A stretch of DNA of 35,148 nucleotides from Alphaproteobacteria bacterium (GTDB lineage: Bacteria; Pseudomonadota; Alphaproteobacteria; ATCC43930; CGMCC-115725). The notes beneath the pieces are model-generated. The model made no database searches and was not told the origin of the DNA. It saw only the letters and a program-made list of their open reading frames with translations. The stretch's first letter is position 1; each line of letters starts with the position of its first letter. The stretch is from positions 1 to 35,148 of the forward strand of contig JAGWNF010000025.1 of the NCBI GenBank assembly GCA_028871455.1, given 5' to 3'. This document shows positions 7,352-15,093 of the stretch, piece by piece. A program made the position numbers and the translations under genes.

Positions 7352-7489
7352 GGGCGCGAATCCTTCCCGTGGCGCCACCGCGCGTTGCGACCGCGGTCAG
7401 TATGGGCCGCGCGGCGACGAGGCGGCAAGGCGAGGGGCCGCTGCGGCGGCGCGCGGCGCATGTGTCGCTATGTCTCGCCGCTTCCCCTG

Positions 7490-7518
7490 TTGCAACTGCA
7501 AATGACTTGCATTATCAT
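7490..7518 (+). promoter_or_regulatory. Sigma-70-type promoter of the multicopper oxidase
   Basis: -35 TTGCAA (7490-7495), a 17-base spacer and -10 TATCAT (7513-7518, five of six consensus bases). Predicted start near 7525, with a leader of about 77 bases. This short AT-rich patch stands out sharply in GC-rich surroundings. Confidence 0.6.
7497..7516. promoter_or_regulatory. Fur/Mur-like operator overlapping the promoter
   Basis: TGCAAATGACTTGCA (7497-7511) is an inverted repeat TGCAA-N5-TTGCA. The 19-base stretch 7498-7516 matches the classical Fur box at about 13 of 19 positions by my alignment. It covers the spacer and part of the -10, the position of a repressor site. Confidence 0.45.
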
Positions 7519-7557
7519 AAGATTTCCGCAGTTTCGCGGGGCTTTGCGGGGTCGGTC

Positions 7558-7605
7558 ATGGTCGAAACGAGGTCGCAAGCGTCGGCGGCGGGAGCCGGCC
7601 GATGA
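7558..7605 (+). CDS. Possible 15-codon upstream ORF
   Basis: ATG at 7558 reads MVETRSQASAAGAGR and stops at TGA 7603-7605, which overlaps the ATG of the multicopper oxidase as ATGA. A GCGGGG stretch about ten bases before the ATG could serve as ribosome site. It may couple translation to the oxidase gene, or be chance; the sequence itself resembles no known leader peptide. Confidence 0.3.
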   Translation: MVETRSQASAAGAGR

Positions 7606-9065
7606 GCCTCAGTCGCCGGCATCTGCTCCGGCTCGGCGGCGCTACGGCGCTCGCTGCCGGCGTTGCCACGGTCGCCCGCGCGCAGCCGTCGCCGCCGCCC
7701 GCCGGCAAAGCGGACTACACCCTGCGCATCGGCACCGGCCTGGTCGAGCTCGATCCCGACACCGTCGTCTCGACCCGGCTCTACAACGGCCAGTTTCCCG
7801 GTCCGCTGCTGCGTCTCGATGAAGGCCGGCGCGTCGTCGTCGACATCCACAACGACACCGACACGCCGGAGCAGCTCCATTGGCACGGCCAGTTCCTGCC
7901 CGACGACGTCGACGGCGCGGTGGAGGAGGGCACGCCTTATATCCCGGCGCGCGGCCAGCGGCGCATCGTCTTCACGCCCGGTCCGGCCGGCTTCCGCTTC
8001 TATCACTCGCATCTGCGCGCCGGCCGCGATCTGTCACTCGGCCTCTATAGCGGCTTGGCCGGACCGGTTTATGTCGCGCCGCGCCGCGAGGCCGGCGCCT
8101 ATGACCGCGAGATCTTCCTCGTGCTCAAGGAATTCGGTCCCTATTTGAGCCGCACCGAGATGGCGCTCGATTTCCTGTCGCCGACGGCGACCGTGCCGGC
8201 ACTGCGCGCGGCGCAAAAGACCGCCGAGATCGCCTCGCTCGAGCGTGGCCTGAAGCCGGCCTACGACGTCGCCTACGAATTCGCCGCCATCAACGGCCGC
8301 AGGCTCGGCCACGGCGAGCCGATCCGCGTCAAACCGGGCGAGCGCGTGCTGTTCCATATCCTGAACGCCAGCGCCACCGCGATCCACAGCCTGGCGCTGC
8401 CCGGCCATGTCTTCCGCGTCGTCGCCCTCGATGGCAATCCGGTGCCGCGTCCGGCCGAGGTGCCGGTGTTGTGGCTCGGCAATGCCGAGCGCATCTCGGT
8501 TATCGTCGAGATGAAGACGCCCGGCGTCTGGGTGCTGGGCGAGACCGTCGACGACGACCGCCGCCGCGGCCTCGGCGTCGTCGTCGAATATGCCGGCGTC
8601 AAGGGCGCGCCGGTCTGGCGCAAGCCGGCGCCGTTCCGCTGGGACTATCGCCGCTTCGCCGCGCCGGGCGCCGTCGTGTCGCCGCCCGACGAAGTCATCG
8701 ACATGACGATCGCCGCCCGCGACGGCGCCGCCGAGGGCTTCGACCAGTTCACCATCAACGGCATGCCATTCGACATGGAGAAGATGGCGCCGCGGTTCCG
8801 CCTGGCGCGCGGCCGGCGCTACCGCCTGCGGTTTCGCAACGCCACCGACGACATCCATCCCATCCATCTGCACCGCCACACTTTCGAGCTCACCAGCATC
8901 GCCGGCGCGCCGACGTCGGGCGTGCGGAAGGACGTGGCGATGCTCGGCGCCTTCCAGGAGATGACGGTCGACTTCACCGCCGACCAGCCGGGCCTCAGCC
9001 TCTTCCACTGCCACATGCAGGACCACATGGATTACGGTTTCATGGCGCTCTTCGACTGCGCGTGA
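7602..9065 (+). CDS. Tat-exported multicopper oxidase (laccase-like)
   Basis: 487-residue three-cupredoxin-domain oxidase. The N-terminus SRRHLLRLGG followed by an alanine-rich core is a twin-arginine signal, so it is folded with copper and exported to the periplasm. Copper ligands are all present: H93/H95 (HWHG), H135/H137 (YHSH), H419/H422/H424 (HPIHLH) and H469-C470-H471...H475 (HCHMQDH). By alignment with the usual HCHxxxHxxxxM pattern, the type-1 axial position is F480 instead of Met, as in high-potential fungal laccases; M481 follows. Substrates may be ferrous iron, copper(I) or phenols. The ribosome site GGAG precedes the ATG. Divergent CDGSH protein and the Fur-like operator suggest a link with iron. 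Confidence 0.92.
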   Translation: MSLSRRHLLRLGGATALAAGVATVARAQPSPPPAGKADYTLRIGTGLVELDPDTVVSTRLYNGQFPGPLLRLDEGRRVVVDIHNDTDTPEQLHWHGQFLPDDVDGAVEEGTPYIPARGQRRIVFTPGPAGFRFYHSHLRAGRDLSLGLYSGLAGPVYVAPRREAGAYDREIFLVLKEFGPYLSRTEMALDFLSPTATVPALRAAQKTAEIASLERGLKPAYDVAYEFAAINGRRLGHGEPIRVKPGERVLFHILNASATAIHSLALPGHVFRVVALDGNPVPRPAEVPVLWLGNAERISVIVEMKTPGVWVLGETVDDDRRRGLGVVVEYAGVKGAPVWRKPAPFRWDYRRFAAPGAVVSPPDEVIDMTIAARDGAAEGFDQFTINGMPFDMEKMAPRFRLARGRRYRLRFRNATDDIHPIHLHRHTFELTSIAGAPTSGVRKDVAMLGAFQEMTVDFTADQPGLSLFHCHMQDHMDYGFMALFDCA

Positions 9066-9130
9066 CCGGTCCGCCCGCGGCGGAGTAGATTCCGGCGGCA
9101 ACCGGCAATCCGCGCTCCGGAGAGGTTCCG

Positions 9131-9631
9131 ATGGACGTCGCCACCGCCGCGCTCTTCGCCCGCTATCGCGCCTGGGCCGACAAGCTCACCTACGATTCCG
9201 TCACTTCATTGCCGCCGGGCGAGGCGGAAAAGCCGCGCCAGACCCTGTTCAAGACCATTGTCGGCACGCTCAACCACAATTTGCTGATCGACCGCGTCTG
9301 GCAGGCGCATATCGAAGGCCGCGACCACGGCTTCAAGGCGCGCAATATCGTACTATTTCCCAATCTCGTCGCGCTCTGGCAGGCGCAGCAGGCGATGAAC
9401 CAGTGGTGGATCGGCTGGTGCGCGACGCAGACCGACAACAGCCTCGAGGAGGCCGTGCCCTTCCGCTTCATCGACGGCGGCGACAGCGTCATGACGCGCG
9501 GCGCCATCCTGCTGCACGTCGTCAACCACGGCAGTTATCACCGCGGCTGGATCGCCGAGATGTTCTACGAAATGCCGCGCAAGCCGCCGGCGACGGATCT
9601 GCCGGTGTTTTTGAGAGAGAGCGGCGGCTGA
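9131..9631 (+). CDS. DinB/YfiT-like four-helix protein
   Basis: 166-residue member of the DinB/YfiT fold, soluble and cytoplasmic. The metal-binding histidine triad is visible as H49 (LNHNLLIDRVW), H133 and H137 (HVVNHGSYHRGW), and the helices carry the usual FARYRAWA and WWIGW aromatic patterns. Members act as thiol-dependent transferases or remain uncharacterised; DNA-damage induction is known in Bacillus DinB, but no such site is visible here. An AGAGG ribosome site precedes the ATG at 9131. It is 65 bases from the multicopper oxidase and may be co-transcribed with it. Confidence 0.85.
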   Translation: MDVATAALFARYRAWADKLTYDSVTSLPPGEAEKPRQTLFKTIVGTLNHNLLIDRVWQAHIEGRDHGFKARNIVLFPNLVALWQAQQAMNQWWIGWCATQTDNSLEEAVPFRFIDGGDSVMTRGAILLHVVNHGSYHRGWIAEMFYEMPRKPPATDLPVFLRESGG

Positions 9632-9718
9632 CGAATTTGCTCCTGCCCAAATTCTGGGAGCGGCGACAATCGCGCACCGCCACTTGCGCCTTACCGTTTG
9701 ACGTGGTACGTTTTTGCC

Positions 9719-10006
9719 ATGATCCGCTCCTGGCGTAATGCCGCCAGTCTCAAGGTCTGGCAGGGTGAGCGGCCCAATCAGCTTCGCGGCCTCGATTTCG
9801 ATGCGGCCATCGATTTGCTCCTGGCGCTCAACGTCGCTAAGTCGCTCCGCGATCTGAGCCCCTTGAAGAGCGTCGGGCTTCACAAGCTGAAGGGCGATCG
9901 TCGGAATCAGTGGGCCATGACCGTGAATGCCCGGTGGCGCATCTGTTTCCAGTTTCGTAAGGGCGACGCCTTCGACGTCGAGATCGTCGACTATCACAGA
10001 GGATAA
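9719..10006 (+). CDS. higB: HigB-family toxin
   Basis: 95-residue RelE-superfamily toxin, expected to cleave mRNA at the ribosome. Signature: MIRSWRN start, LKVWQGE, a middle helix ending LHKLKGDRRNQWAMTVNARWRICFQF and the C-terminal DVEIVDYH, all HigB/killer-protein hallmarks. ATG 9719 is preferred over TTG 9698 by comparison with family starts. A weak promoter-like pair, TTGCGC at 9684-9689 and TACGTT at 9707-9712 with 17 bases between, would give nearly leaderless mRNA, but this is poorly supported. The toxin-first order with five bases to the antitoxin is the usual HigBA arrangement. Confidence 0.9.
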   Translation: MIRSWRNAASLKVWQGERPNQLRGLDFDAAIDLLLALNVAKSLRDLSPLKSVGLHKLKGDRRNQWAMTVNARWRICFQFRKGDAFDVEIVDYHRG

Positions 10007-10011
10007 GAGCC

Positions 10012-10299
10012 ATGCCTCCGATCGTGCATCCGGGACGTCTGCTGCGGCGTGAGCTTCGCGCCCGCCGCTTGAGCGCCAATCGCCTCGCGTTGGAGCTTGG
10101 CGTGCCCTCGGGCCGCATTACCGACATCCTGAACGGGCGCCGCTCGATCACCGCCGATACCGCGGTGCGCCTCGGCCGCTTTCTCGGCAACGGCGCGCGC
10201 TTCTGGCTCGATCTCCAGGGTCAATACGACATCGCGCGGGTGGAACGCGACCGCGGCGGCGAAATCGCACGCCGCGTGCATCCGGCGGACGCGGCGTGA
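10012..10299 (+). CDS. higA: HigA-family antitoxin
   Basis: 95-residue XRE-type helix-turn-helix antitoxin that neutralises HigB and normally represses its own promoter. The family opening HPGRLLRRELRARRLSANRLA is followed by the HTH ALELGVPSGRITDILNGRRSI and then TADTAVRLGRFLGNGARFWLDLQ, diagnostic of HigA. Starts five bases after the higB stop. Base composition is GC-rich like the chromosome, unlike the gene immediately after it. No clear operator palindrome could be found before higB. Confidence 0.93.
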   Translation: MPPIVHPGRLLRRELRARRLSANRLALELGVPSGRITDILNGRRSITADTAVRLGRFLGNGARFWLDLQGQYDIARVERDRGGEIARRVHPADAA

Positions 10300-10305
10300 T
10301 CGGCG

Positions 10306-11190
10306 ATGGCAGACTATTATGTCAGACTTATCGATGACGGCCTGACAATCATCGAAGACTTTTGGGCGGTTGAAGACAACGTCGCCCATCAGGGTATCGT
10401 ACCGTCGCAGCTTGGCACTCATTACGCCAATTCCGGCGAAGACATCATGACCACGCTCCAAAAGCGATTTTCAGTGGGAACATTCCATAAATTGCTGCTT
10501 GGTCCGGGTGAATATTTTCCCCGTATGGCGCGTCCAGACAGCATCAAGCGGGAATGTAGCCCAGGCCATTACCCCGACCGAAGCGACGCCGCACGCAACA
10601 TCCGGACGACAAACACTGGTCAGCTTCACGTCTTGATCCAAGAACTACAGCAGATTTGCCAAGTCGTTCAGCCCGAGAAGGCCAATTTCGCCGCTTACGG
10701 CCATGAGATTAGAAACATCATCATCTTAGCCTGCACTGAAGTTGAGGCGCAGTGGAAGAACATCCTTGAGGCCAATGGCCAGCAGGGCGAGTCCCGACTC
10801 GATTATGTCAGGCTCGCGCTGCCGATGAAGCTGGGGGAATACCGGGTCGCACTGGCCTGGTATCCGTGGCTGGAACCGATAGCTCCATTCGAGAAATGGG
10901 TGCCGGTGCCGCGCGGCAGTAAGCAATGTCTGCCTTGGTACGATGCGTATAATAACATCAAGCATGACCCGGAAAAGAACTTCGCCCAGGCGACGCTGAT
11001 ACACGCCCTGAAATCCATAACCGCCTGTTTCGTGATGCTTTGCGCTCAGTACGGGTGGGATTTTGCGAAGAGAGGCGAGGCCGCAGAAGACGCCTTCTTC
11101 CGCCTTATCGAAGCCCCAAGATGGGGGCCGTCCGAAATCTACGCCCCGCCCTGCGGCACGACACCCAAGGAACGACCGTATCCCTTTTGA
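10306..11190 (+). CDS. Unrecognised protein behind higBA, AT-richer
   Basis: 294-residue protein that I cannot place in a named family with certainty. Conserved-looking segments are YYVRLIDDG at the N-terminus, LLLGPGEYFPRM, YGHEIRNIIILACTEVEAQWKNIL (131-154) and WYDAYNNIKHDPEKNF (211-226), the last two reminiscent of helical HEPN-like domains, though the R-x4-6-H catalytic pattern is not evident. No membrane segment. It begins six bases after higA; a later ATG at 10447 is possible because the first start has no clear ribosome site, but composition and residue use are continuous from 10306. GC content falls to roughly half, so it was probably acquired separately. Function unknown; a role with the toxin-antitoxin pair is inference. 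Confidence 0.65.
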   Translation: MADYYVRLIDDGLTIIEDFWAVEDNVAHQGIVPSQLGTHYANSGEDIMTTLQKRFSVGTFHKLLLGPGEYFPRMARPDSIKRECSPGHYPDRSDAARNIRTTNTGQLHVLIQELQQICQVVQPEKANFAAYGHEIRNIIILACTEVEAQWKNILEANGQQGESRLDYVRLALPMKLGEYRVALAWYPWLEPIAPFEKWVPVPRGSKQCLPWYDAYNNIKHDPEKNFAQATLIHALKSITACFVMLCAQYGWDFAKRGEAAEDAFFRLIEAPRWGPSEIYAPPCGTTPKERPYPF

Positions 11191-11202
11191 CTTCGTGTAT
11201 CG

Positions 11203-11832
11203 TCACCGCGCCCGCGACAGCAGAAACAATCCCTGCTCGGCCATGAGATTGGCGAGCGCGCGGGTGTAGGGCCGGCCGAAGCGGTCGAGCGACACGCTCT
11301 TTTCCACGCGGATGCCCTCGTCGCGGCACAGCAGCGCGAAGTCGCGGATAGTGCAGAGATGGATGTTCGGCGTCTCGTGCCACGGATAGGGCAGGAGCGG
11401 CGTGCTCGGCAGCCGTCCCGCGATCAGCAATCCCATGCGGATGCGCCAATGCCCGAAATTCGGAAACGACACGATGGCATGCCTTCCGATGCGCACCAGG
11501 TTGAGCAGCACCTCGCGCGGCTTGCGCGTCGCCTGCAAGGTCTGGCTCAGCACCACGTAGTCGAACGCGTCCGACGGATAATCCTCGAGGTCGTTGTCGG
11601 CGTCGCCCTGGATGACGCTGAGACCGTGGCGCACGCACGAGTTCACGCCCGATTGCGACAGTTCCATGCCGCGGCCGTCGACGCCCTTGCTGTGCACCAG
11701 GTAATAGAGCAGCTCGCCGTCGCCGCAGCCGATGTCGAGCACCCGCGTCTGCGGCTCGATCATCGATCCCACGAGGCGCAAATCGCCGCGCAGCTGTGAC
11801 GGCGGATTGAAGTTGCGCGCGTCCATGCTCAT
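11203..11832 (-). CDS. metW: MetW, partner of homoserine acyltransferase
   Basis: 209-residue methyltransferase-like protein. [13 protein letters not shown] is the SAM-binding motif I, followed by [30 protein letters not shown] and [13 protein letters not shown], all typical MetW segments. In proteobacteria MetW accompanies MetX and is needed for full homoserine acyltransferase activity; it has no established methylation substrate. Its ATG overlaps the metX stop as ATGA (11829-11832), so translation is coupled. Length matches the family. It converges on the unknown gene, with only 12 bases between the stops. Confidence 0.94.
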   Translation of the reverse strand: MSMDARNFNPPSQLRGDLRLVGSMIEPQTRVLDIGCGDGELLYYLVHSKGVDGRGMELSQSGVNSCVRHGLSVIQGDADNDLEDYPSDAFDYVVLSQTLQATRKPREVLLNLVRIGRHAIVSFPNFGHWRIRMGLLIAGRLPSTPLLPYPWHETPNIHLCTIRDFALLCRDEGIRVEKSVSLDRFGRPYTRALANLMAEQGLFLLSRAR

Positions 11833-12995
11833 GCGCCCGGTAGGCCGCGATGCTGCGCGCAGCCGTCGAGGAAGCCGCGCAGCGTGGCGTGAAGCTCCGG
11901 CTCGTCGAGCAGGAAGGCGTCGTGGCCCTTGTCGGTCGCCACCTCGACGAAGCTGACGTTGGCCGCCGCGGCGTTCAGCGCGTGCACGATCTCGCGGCTC
12001 TCGCGCGTCGGATAGAGCCAGTCGCTGGTGAACGAGATGACGCAGAACCGCGTCGGACAGCCGCGGAAGGCGTTGGCGAGCGCGCCGCCGTGCTCCGCCG
12101 CCAGGTCGAAATAATCGCAGGCGCGCGTGATATAGAGATAGGAGTTGGCGTCGAAGCGCTCGACGAAGGTGATGCCCTGGTGGCGCAGATAGTTCTCCAC
12201 CTGGAAATCGGCGTCGAAGCCGAAGGTCAGCGCGTTCCGGTCCTGCAAATTGCGGCCGAACTTGCGGTGCAACGCCGCCTCCGACAGATAGGTGATGTGC
12301 GCCGCCATGCGCGCGACTGCGAGGCCGCGCGATGGATTGCGGTTCTGCGGTTGATAGTTGCCGCTGCACCACTCGGGATCGGCCATGATCGCCTGGCGGC
12401 CGACCTCGTGGAAGGCGATGTTCTGCGCCGAATGCCGGGCTGCGGTCGCAATCGGCACCGCCGCGAAGACGCGCTCGGGATACGACGCCGCCCATTGCAG
12501 CACCTGCATGCCGCCCATCGAGCCGCCGGTGACGCAGAACAGCTGCTTGATGCCGAGATGGTCGAGGAGCTGCTTCTGCGCCCGCACCATGTCGGCGACG
12601 GTGATCACCGGAAACGACAGGCCCCACGGCTCGCCGGTCGCGGGATTGATCTCCGCCGGCCCGGTCGAGCCCATGCAGCCGCCGAGCACGTTGGCGCAGA
12701 TCAGGAAATAGCGGTTGGTGTCGAGCACCTTGCCCGGCCCGGCGAGGATGTCCCACCAGCCGGGCTTGCCGGTCACCGGATGCGGCTCGGCGACGTACTG
12801 GTCGCCGGTCAGCGCGTGGCAGACCAGGATGGCGTTCGACCTGTCGGCGTTGAGCTTGCCGTAGGTCTGATACGCGATGGTGTAGGGCGCGAGCTCGACG
12901 CCGCAATCGAGCGCGAGCGGCGCGGTCACGTCGAGCACGTGGCCGGGCAGCTTGACGCGGCCGTTGCGGGTCGGTGCGGCCACCGGTCTGTTCAT
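11829..12995 (-). CDS. metX: Homoserine O-acetyltransferase
   Basis: 388-residue alpha/beta hydrolase-fold acyltransferase that activates homoserine for methionine synthesis. Nucleophile S159 lies in [10 protein letters not shown], with D325 (SFTSDWLYP) and H358 (DKGHDAF) completing the triad; CHALTGDQ and [10 protein letters not shown] are MetX landmarks. Acetyl rather than succinyl donor is the usual name for MetX, but the donor cannot be fixed from sequence alone by eye. First gene of metX-metW, preceded by a TTGACA-containing promoter whose leader is only about 30 bases. Confidence 0.94.
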   Translation of the reverse strand: MNRPVAAPTRNGRVKLPGHVLDVTAPLALDCGVELAPYTIAYQTYGKLNADRSNAILVCHALTGDQYVAEPHPVTGKPGWWDILAGPGKVLDTNRYFLICANVLGGCMGSTGPAEINPATGEPWGLSFPVITVADMVRAQKQLLDHLGIKQLFCVTGGSMGGMQVLQWAASYPERVFAAVPIATAARHSAQNIAFHEVGRQAIMADPEWCSGNYQPQNRNPSRGLAVARMAAHITYLSEAALHRKFGRNLQDRNALTFGFDADFQVENYLRHQGITFVERFDANSYLYITRACDYFDLAAEHGGALANAFRGCPTRFCVISFTSDWLYPTRESREIVHALNAAAANVSFVEVATDKGHDAFLLDEPELHATLRGFLDGCAQHRGLPGA

Positions 12996-13032
12996 CTGGG
13001 CGAAGCCTGAAAATCCAAATAATCCGTGGCGT

Positions 13033-13062
13033 TAGCTAGGGTTCGCGACTCAGTTCTGTCAA
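13033..13062 (-). promoter_or_regulatory. Promoter of metX-metW
   Basis: On the minus strand a consensus TTGACA (13062-13057) is followed after 18 bases by TAGCTA (13038-13033), a weak -10. Transcription would start near 13026, about 30 bases before the metX ATG, leaving no room for a SAM-II riboswitch. Confidence 0.5.
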
Positions 13063-13126
13063 TGTTTTCTTTGCTTTCGCAGGCCCCAGGGCATATCAAT
13101 GCGCCCGCAAATCCGCGCATTTCCCC

Positions 13127-13987
13127 ATGGCCAAGGCACCGCGCACGCTCAAGACTTTGCGTCGGCAGATCGACGAGACCGACGACCAGCTGCACGACCT
13201 GCTGATGCGGCGGGCGGCGCTGGTCGCCGAGATCGGCGTCGCCAAGCAGGCGGCGCATGCCGGCATCGAGGTCCCCTTGCGCGAGGCCGAGATCCTCCGC
13301 CGCCTCGCCGGACGCCACCGCGGCAAGCTGCCGGTCGGCGCCTTGGTGCGGTTTTGGCGCGAGCTGGTCGGCGCGGCCATCGTCATGCAGGCGGATTTCT
13401 CGGTCGCGGTCGCGGTGCCGGACGACGATCCCGGAATCTGGGACCTGGCGCGCGACCACTACGGCAGCCAGGTGCCGCTGACCGCCTATCGTTCGCCGAC
13501 CGAGGTGCTGCGCGCGTTCGCCGAGTTCCGCGCCGATGCCGGCGTCATCGCCGTGCCGGACGACGGCGTCGACGATCCGTGGTGGCAGGCACTCGCCGGC
13601 GCCGTCGACGGTCCGCGCGTCAATGCGCGCCTGCCTTTCGCCGGCCGCGGCAACGCCCGCGGCGGGCACGACGCTTTCGTCATCGGCCGCGTCAGCAACG
13701 GCGTCGGCGACCGCAGCCTGTTCGTCGTCGAGGCCAGCGGCGAACTGAGCCGCACCGGCCTGCTCGGCGCGTTGTCGCAGAGCGGCATCGGTGTCGGCGT
13801 GCTGGCGCAGCTGCGCGGCAACGGTTCCACCGTCGCGCTGGTCGATGTCGATGCGCCGCTCGCCGCGGACGACGCCCGCCTGTCGAACCTCACCGCCGGC
13901 CTCGGCAAGCAGCTCGTCCACGTCGCGCCGCTCGGCTCCTACGCCAAGCCGCTCGCCCGCGAAGCCGCCCGTCTGGCGGCGAAGTGA
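13127..13987 (+). CDS. AroQ-type chorismate mutase with long C-terminal extension
   Basis: 286-residue protein. Residues 1-90 are an AroQ chorismate mutase: TLKTLRRQIDETDDQLHDLLMRRAALVAEIG with the active-site arginines and lysine, then LREAEILRRL. It converts chorismate to prephenate for tyrosine and phenylalanine. The remaining 190 residues resemble a degraded prephenate-dehydratase-like region (FRADAGVIAVPDDG recalls its GVVPIENS loop) and end LGSYAKPL, but the dehydratase catalytic motif is not seen. It is six bases from the aminotransferase gene, and the dehydrogenase follows, forming a compact aromatic amino-acid operon. ATG 13127 fits the mutase start. Confidence 0.85.
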   Translation: MAKAPRTLKTLRRQIDETDDQLHDLLMRRAALVAEIGVAKQAAHAGIEVPLREAEILRRLAGRHRGKLPVGALVRFWRELVGAAIVMQADFSVAVAVPDDDPGIWDLARDHYGSQVPLTAYRSPTEVLRAFAEFRADAGVIAVPDDGVDDPWWQALAGAVDGPRVNARLPFAGRGNARGGHDAFVIGRVSNGVGDRSLFVVEASGELSRTGLLGALSQSGIGVGVLAQLRGNGSTVALVDVDAPLAADDARLSNLTAGLGKQLVHVAPLGSYAKPLAREAARLAAK

Positions 13988-13992
13988 GCGCC

Positions 13993-15093
13993 ATGTCCGC
14001 GTCCAAGGCGCCGACACCGCGTCCCGGCATTCTCGACATCGCCGCCTATCAGGGCGGCGAGGGCCGCATTCCCGGCCTGGCCAAGCCGATCCGCCTGGCT
14101 TCGAACGAGAGCGCGCTCGGCCCCAGCCCGGCCGCGGTTGCCGCCTACAAGGCGGCTGCCGACGACATGTTCCGCTATCCCGACGGCCACGCCGCGGCGC
14201 TGCGCCAGACGCTGGCGCGCCACCATGGCATCGACGCTGACCGCATCGTCTGCGGCGCCGGCTCCGACGATCTCATCCATCTGCTGGCATCGGCCTATGC
14301 CGGTCCGGGCGACGAGGTGCTCTACGGCAAGCACGGCTTCGCCATCTATCCGATCGCGGCGCAGACCGCGGGCGCGACGCCGGTGCCGGTGCCGGAGACG
14401 AACTTGACCTTCGACGTCGACGCGACGCTCGCGCGGGTGACGAAGAAGACCCGGATCGTCTTCATCGCCAATCCCAATAATCCGACCGGCACCTTCATTC
14501 CGCGCGACGCGCTGGCGCGGCTGCATGAAGGGTTGCCCAGGTCGGTGCTGCTGGTGGTCGATTCGGCCTATGCCGAATACGTCGTGCGCAACGACTACGA
14601 TCCCGGCCTCGCGCTCGCGACCGACGCGCCCAACGTGGTGATGACGCGCACCTTCTCGAAGATCTACGCCCTCGGCGGCCTGCGCCTCGGCTGGTGCACG
14701 GCAAGCCCGGCGATCGTCGACGTCTTGAACCGCGTGCGCAATCCGTTCAACGTCAGCAGCGCCGCGACCGCCGCCGGCATCGCCGCGCTCGAGGACGTCG
14801 CCTCGGTCGACAAGGCGCGCGCCCACAACGACGTCTGGCGGCCGTTTCTCGCGCGCGAGCTCGCCGCGCTCGGCCTCGAAATCGTGCCGAGCGTCGCCAA
14901 TTTCGTGCTGGCGCGTTTTCCGGCGGCGCCCAAGGATGCGGCGGCGGCGTGGGATTTCCTGCGTGGGCGCGGCATCCTGGTGCGGAAAGTGGGCGTCTAT
15001 CACCTGCCCGAATACCTGCGCATCACCATCGGCACCGAGGCCGAGATGCGCGATGTCGTCGCCGCCGTGTCCGCCTTTCTGGGAAAGTCATGA
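13993..15093 (+). CDS. hisC: Histidinol-phosphate/aromatic aminotransferase
   Basis: 366-residue PLP-dependent aminotransferase of the HisC group. Landmarks are LASNESALGPSP, the phosphate-binding GAGSDDLI, ANPNNPTGTF with the cofactor Asn, DSAYAEY, and K223 in TRTFSKIYALGGLRLGW forming the Schiff base, then the C-terminal YLRITIG arginine. Placed between chorismate mutase and prephenate dehydrogenase, it probably transaminates prephenate or arylpyruvates, perhaps in addition to histidinol phosphate; which substrate dominates is not decided by sequence. Its TGA overlaps the tyrA start as ATGA. Confidence 0.92.
   Translation: MSASKAPTPRPGILDIAAYQGGEGRIPGLAKPIRLASNESALGPSPAAVAAYKAAADDMFRYPDGHAAALRQTLARHHGIDADRIVCGAGSDDLIHLLASAYAGPGDEVLYGKHGFAIYPIAAQTAGATPVPVPETNLTFDVDATLARVTKKTRIVFIANPNNPTGTFIPRDALARLHEGLPRSVLLVVDSAYAEYVVRNDYDPGLALATDAPNVVMTRTFSKIYALGGLRLGWCTASPAIVDVLNRVRNPFNVSSAATAAGIAALEDVASVDKARAHNDVWRPFLARELAALGLEIVPSVANFVLARFPAAPKDAAAAWDFLRGRGILVRKVGVYHLPEYLRITIGTEAEMRDVVAAVSAFLGKS

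Noticed and set aside
9632-9718. Operator palindrome for HigA before higB
   Set aside because: Only short arms such as GCTCC/GGAGC near 9644-9662 were found, and these lie too far from the start and too close to the DinB stop to be convincing.
12996-13126. SAM-II riboswitch in front of metX
   Set aside because: The leader predicted from the TTGACA promoter is only about 30 bases, and the SAM-II pairing and conserved loop bases could not be found on the minus strand.
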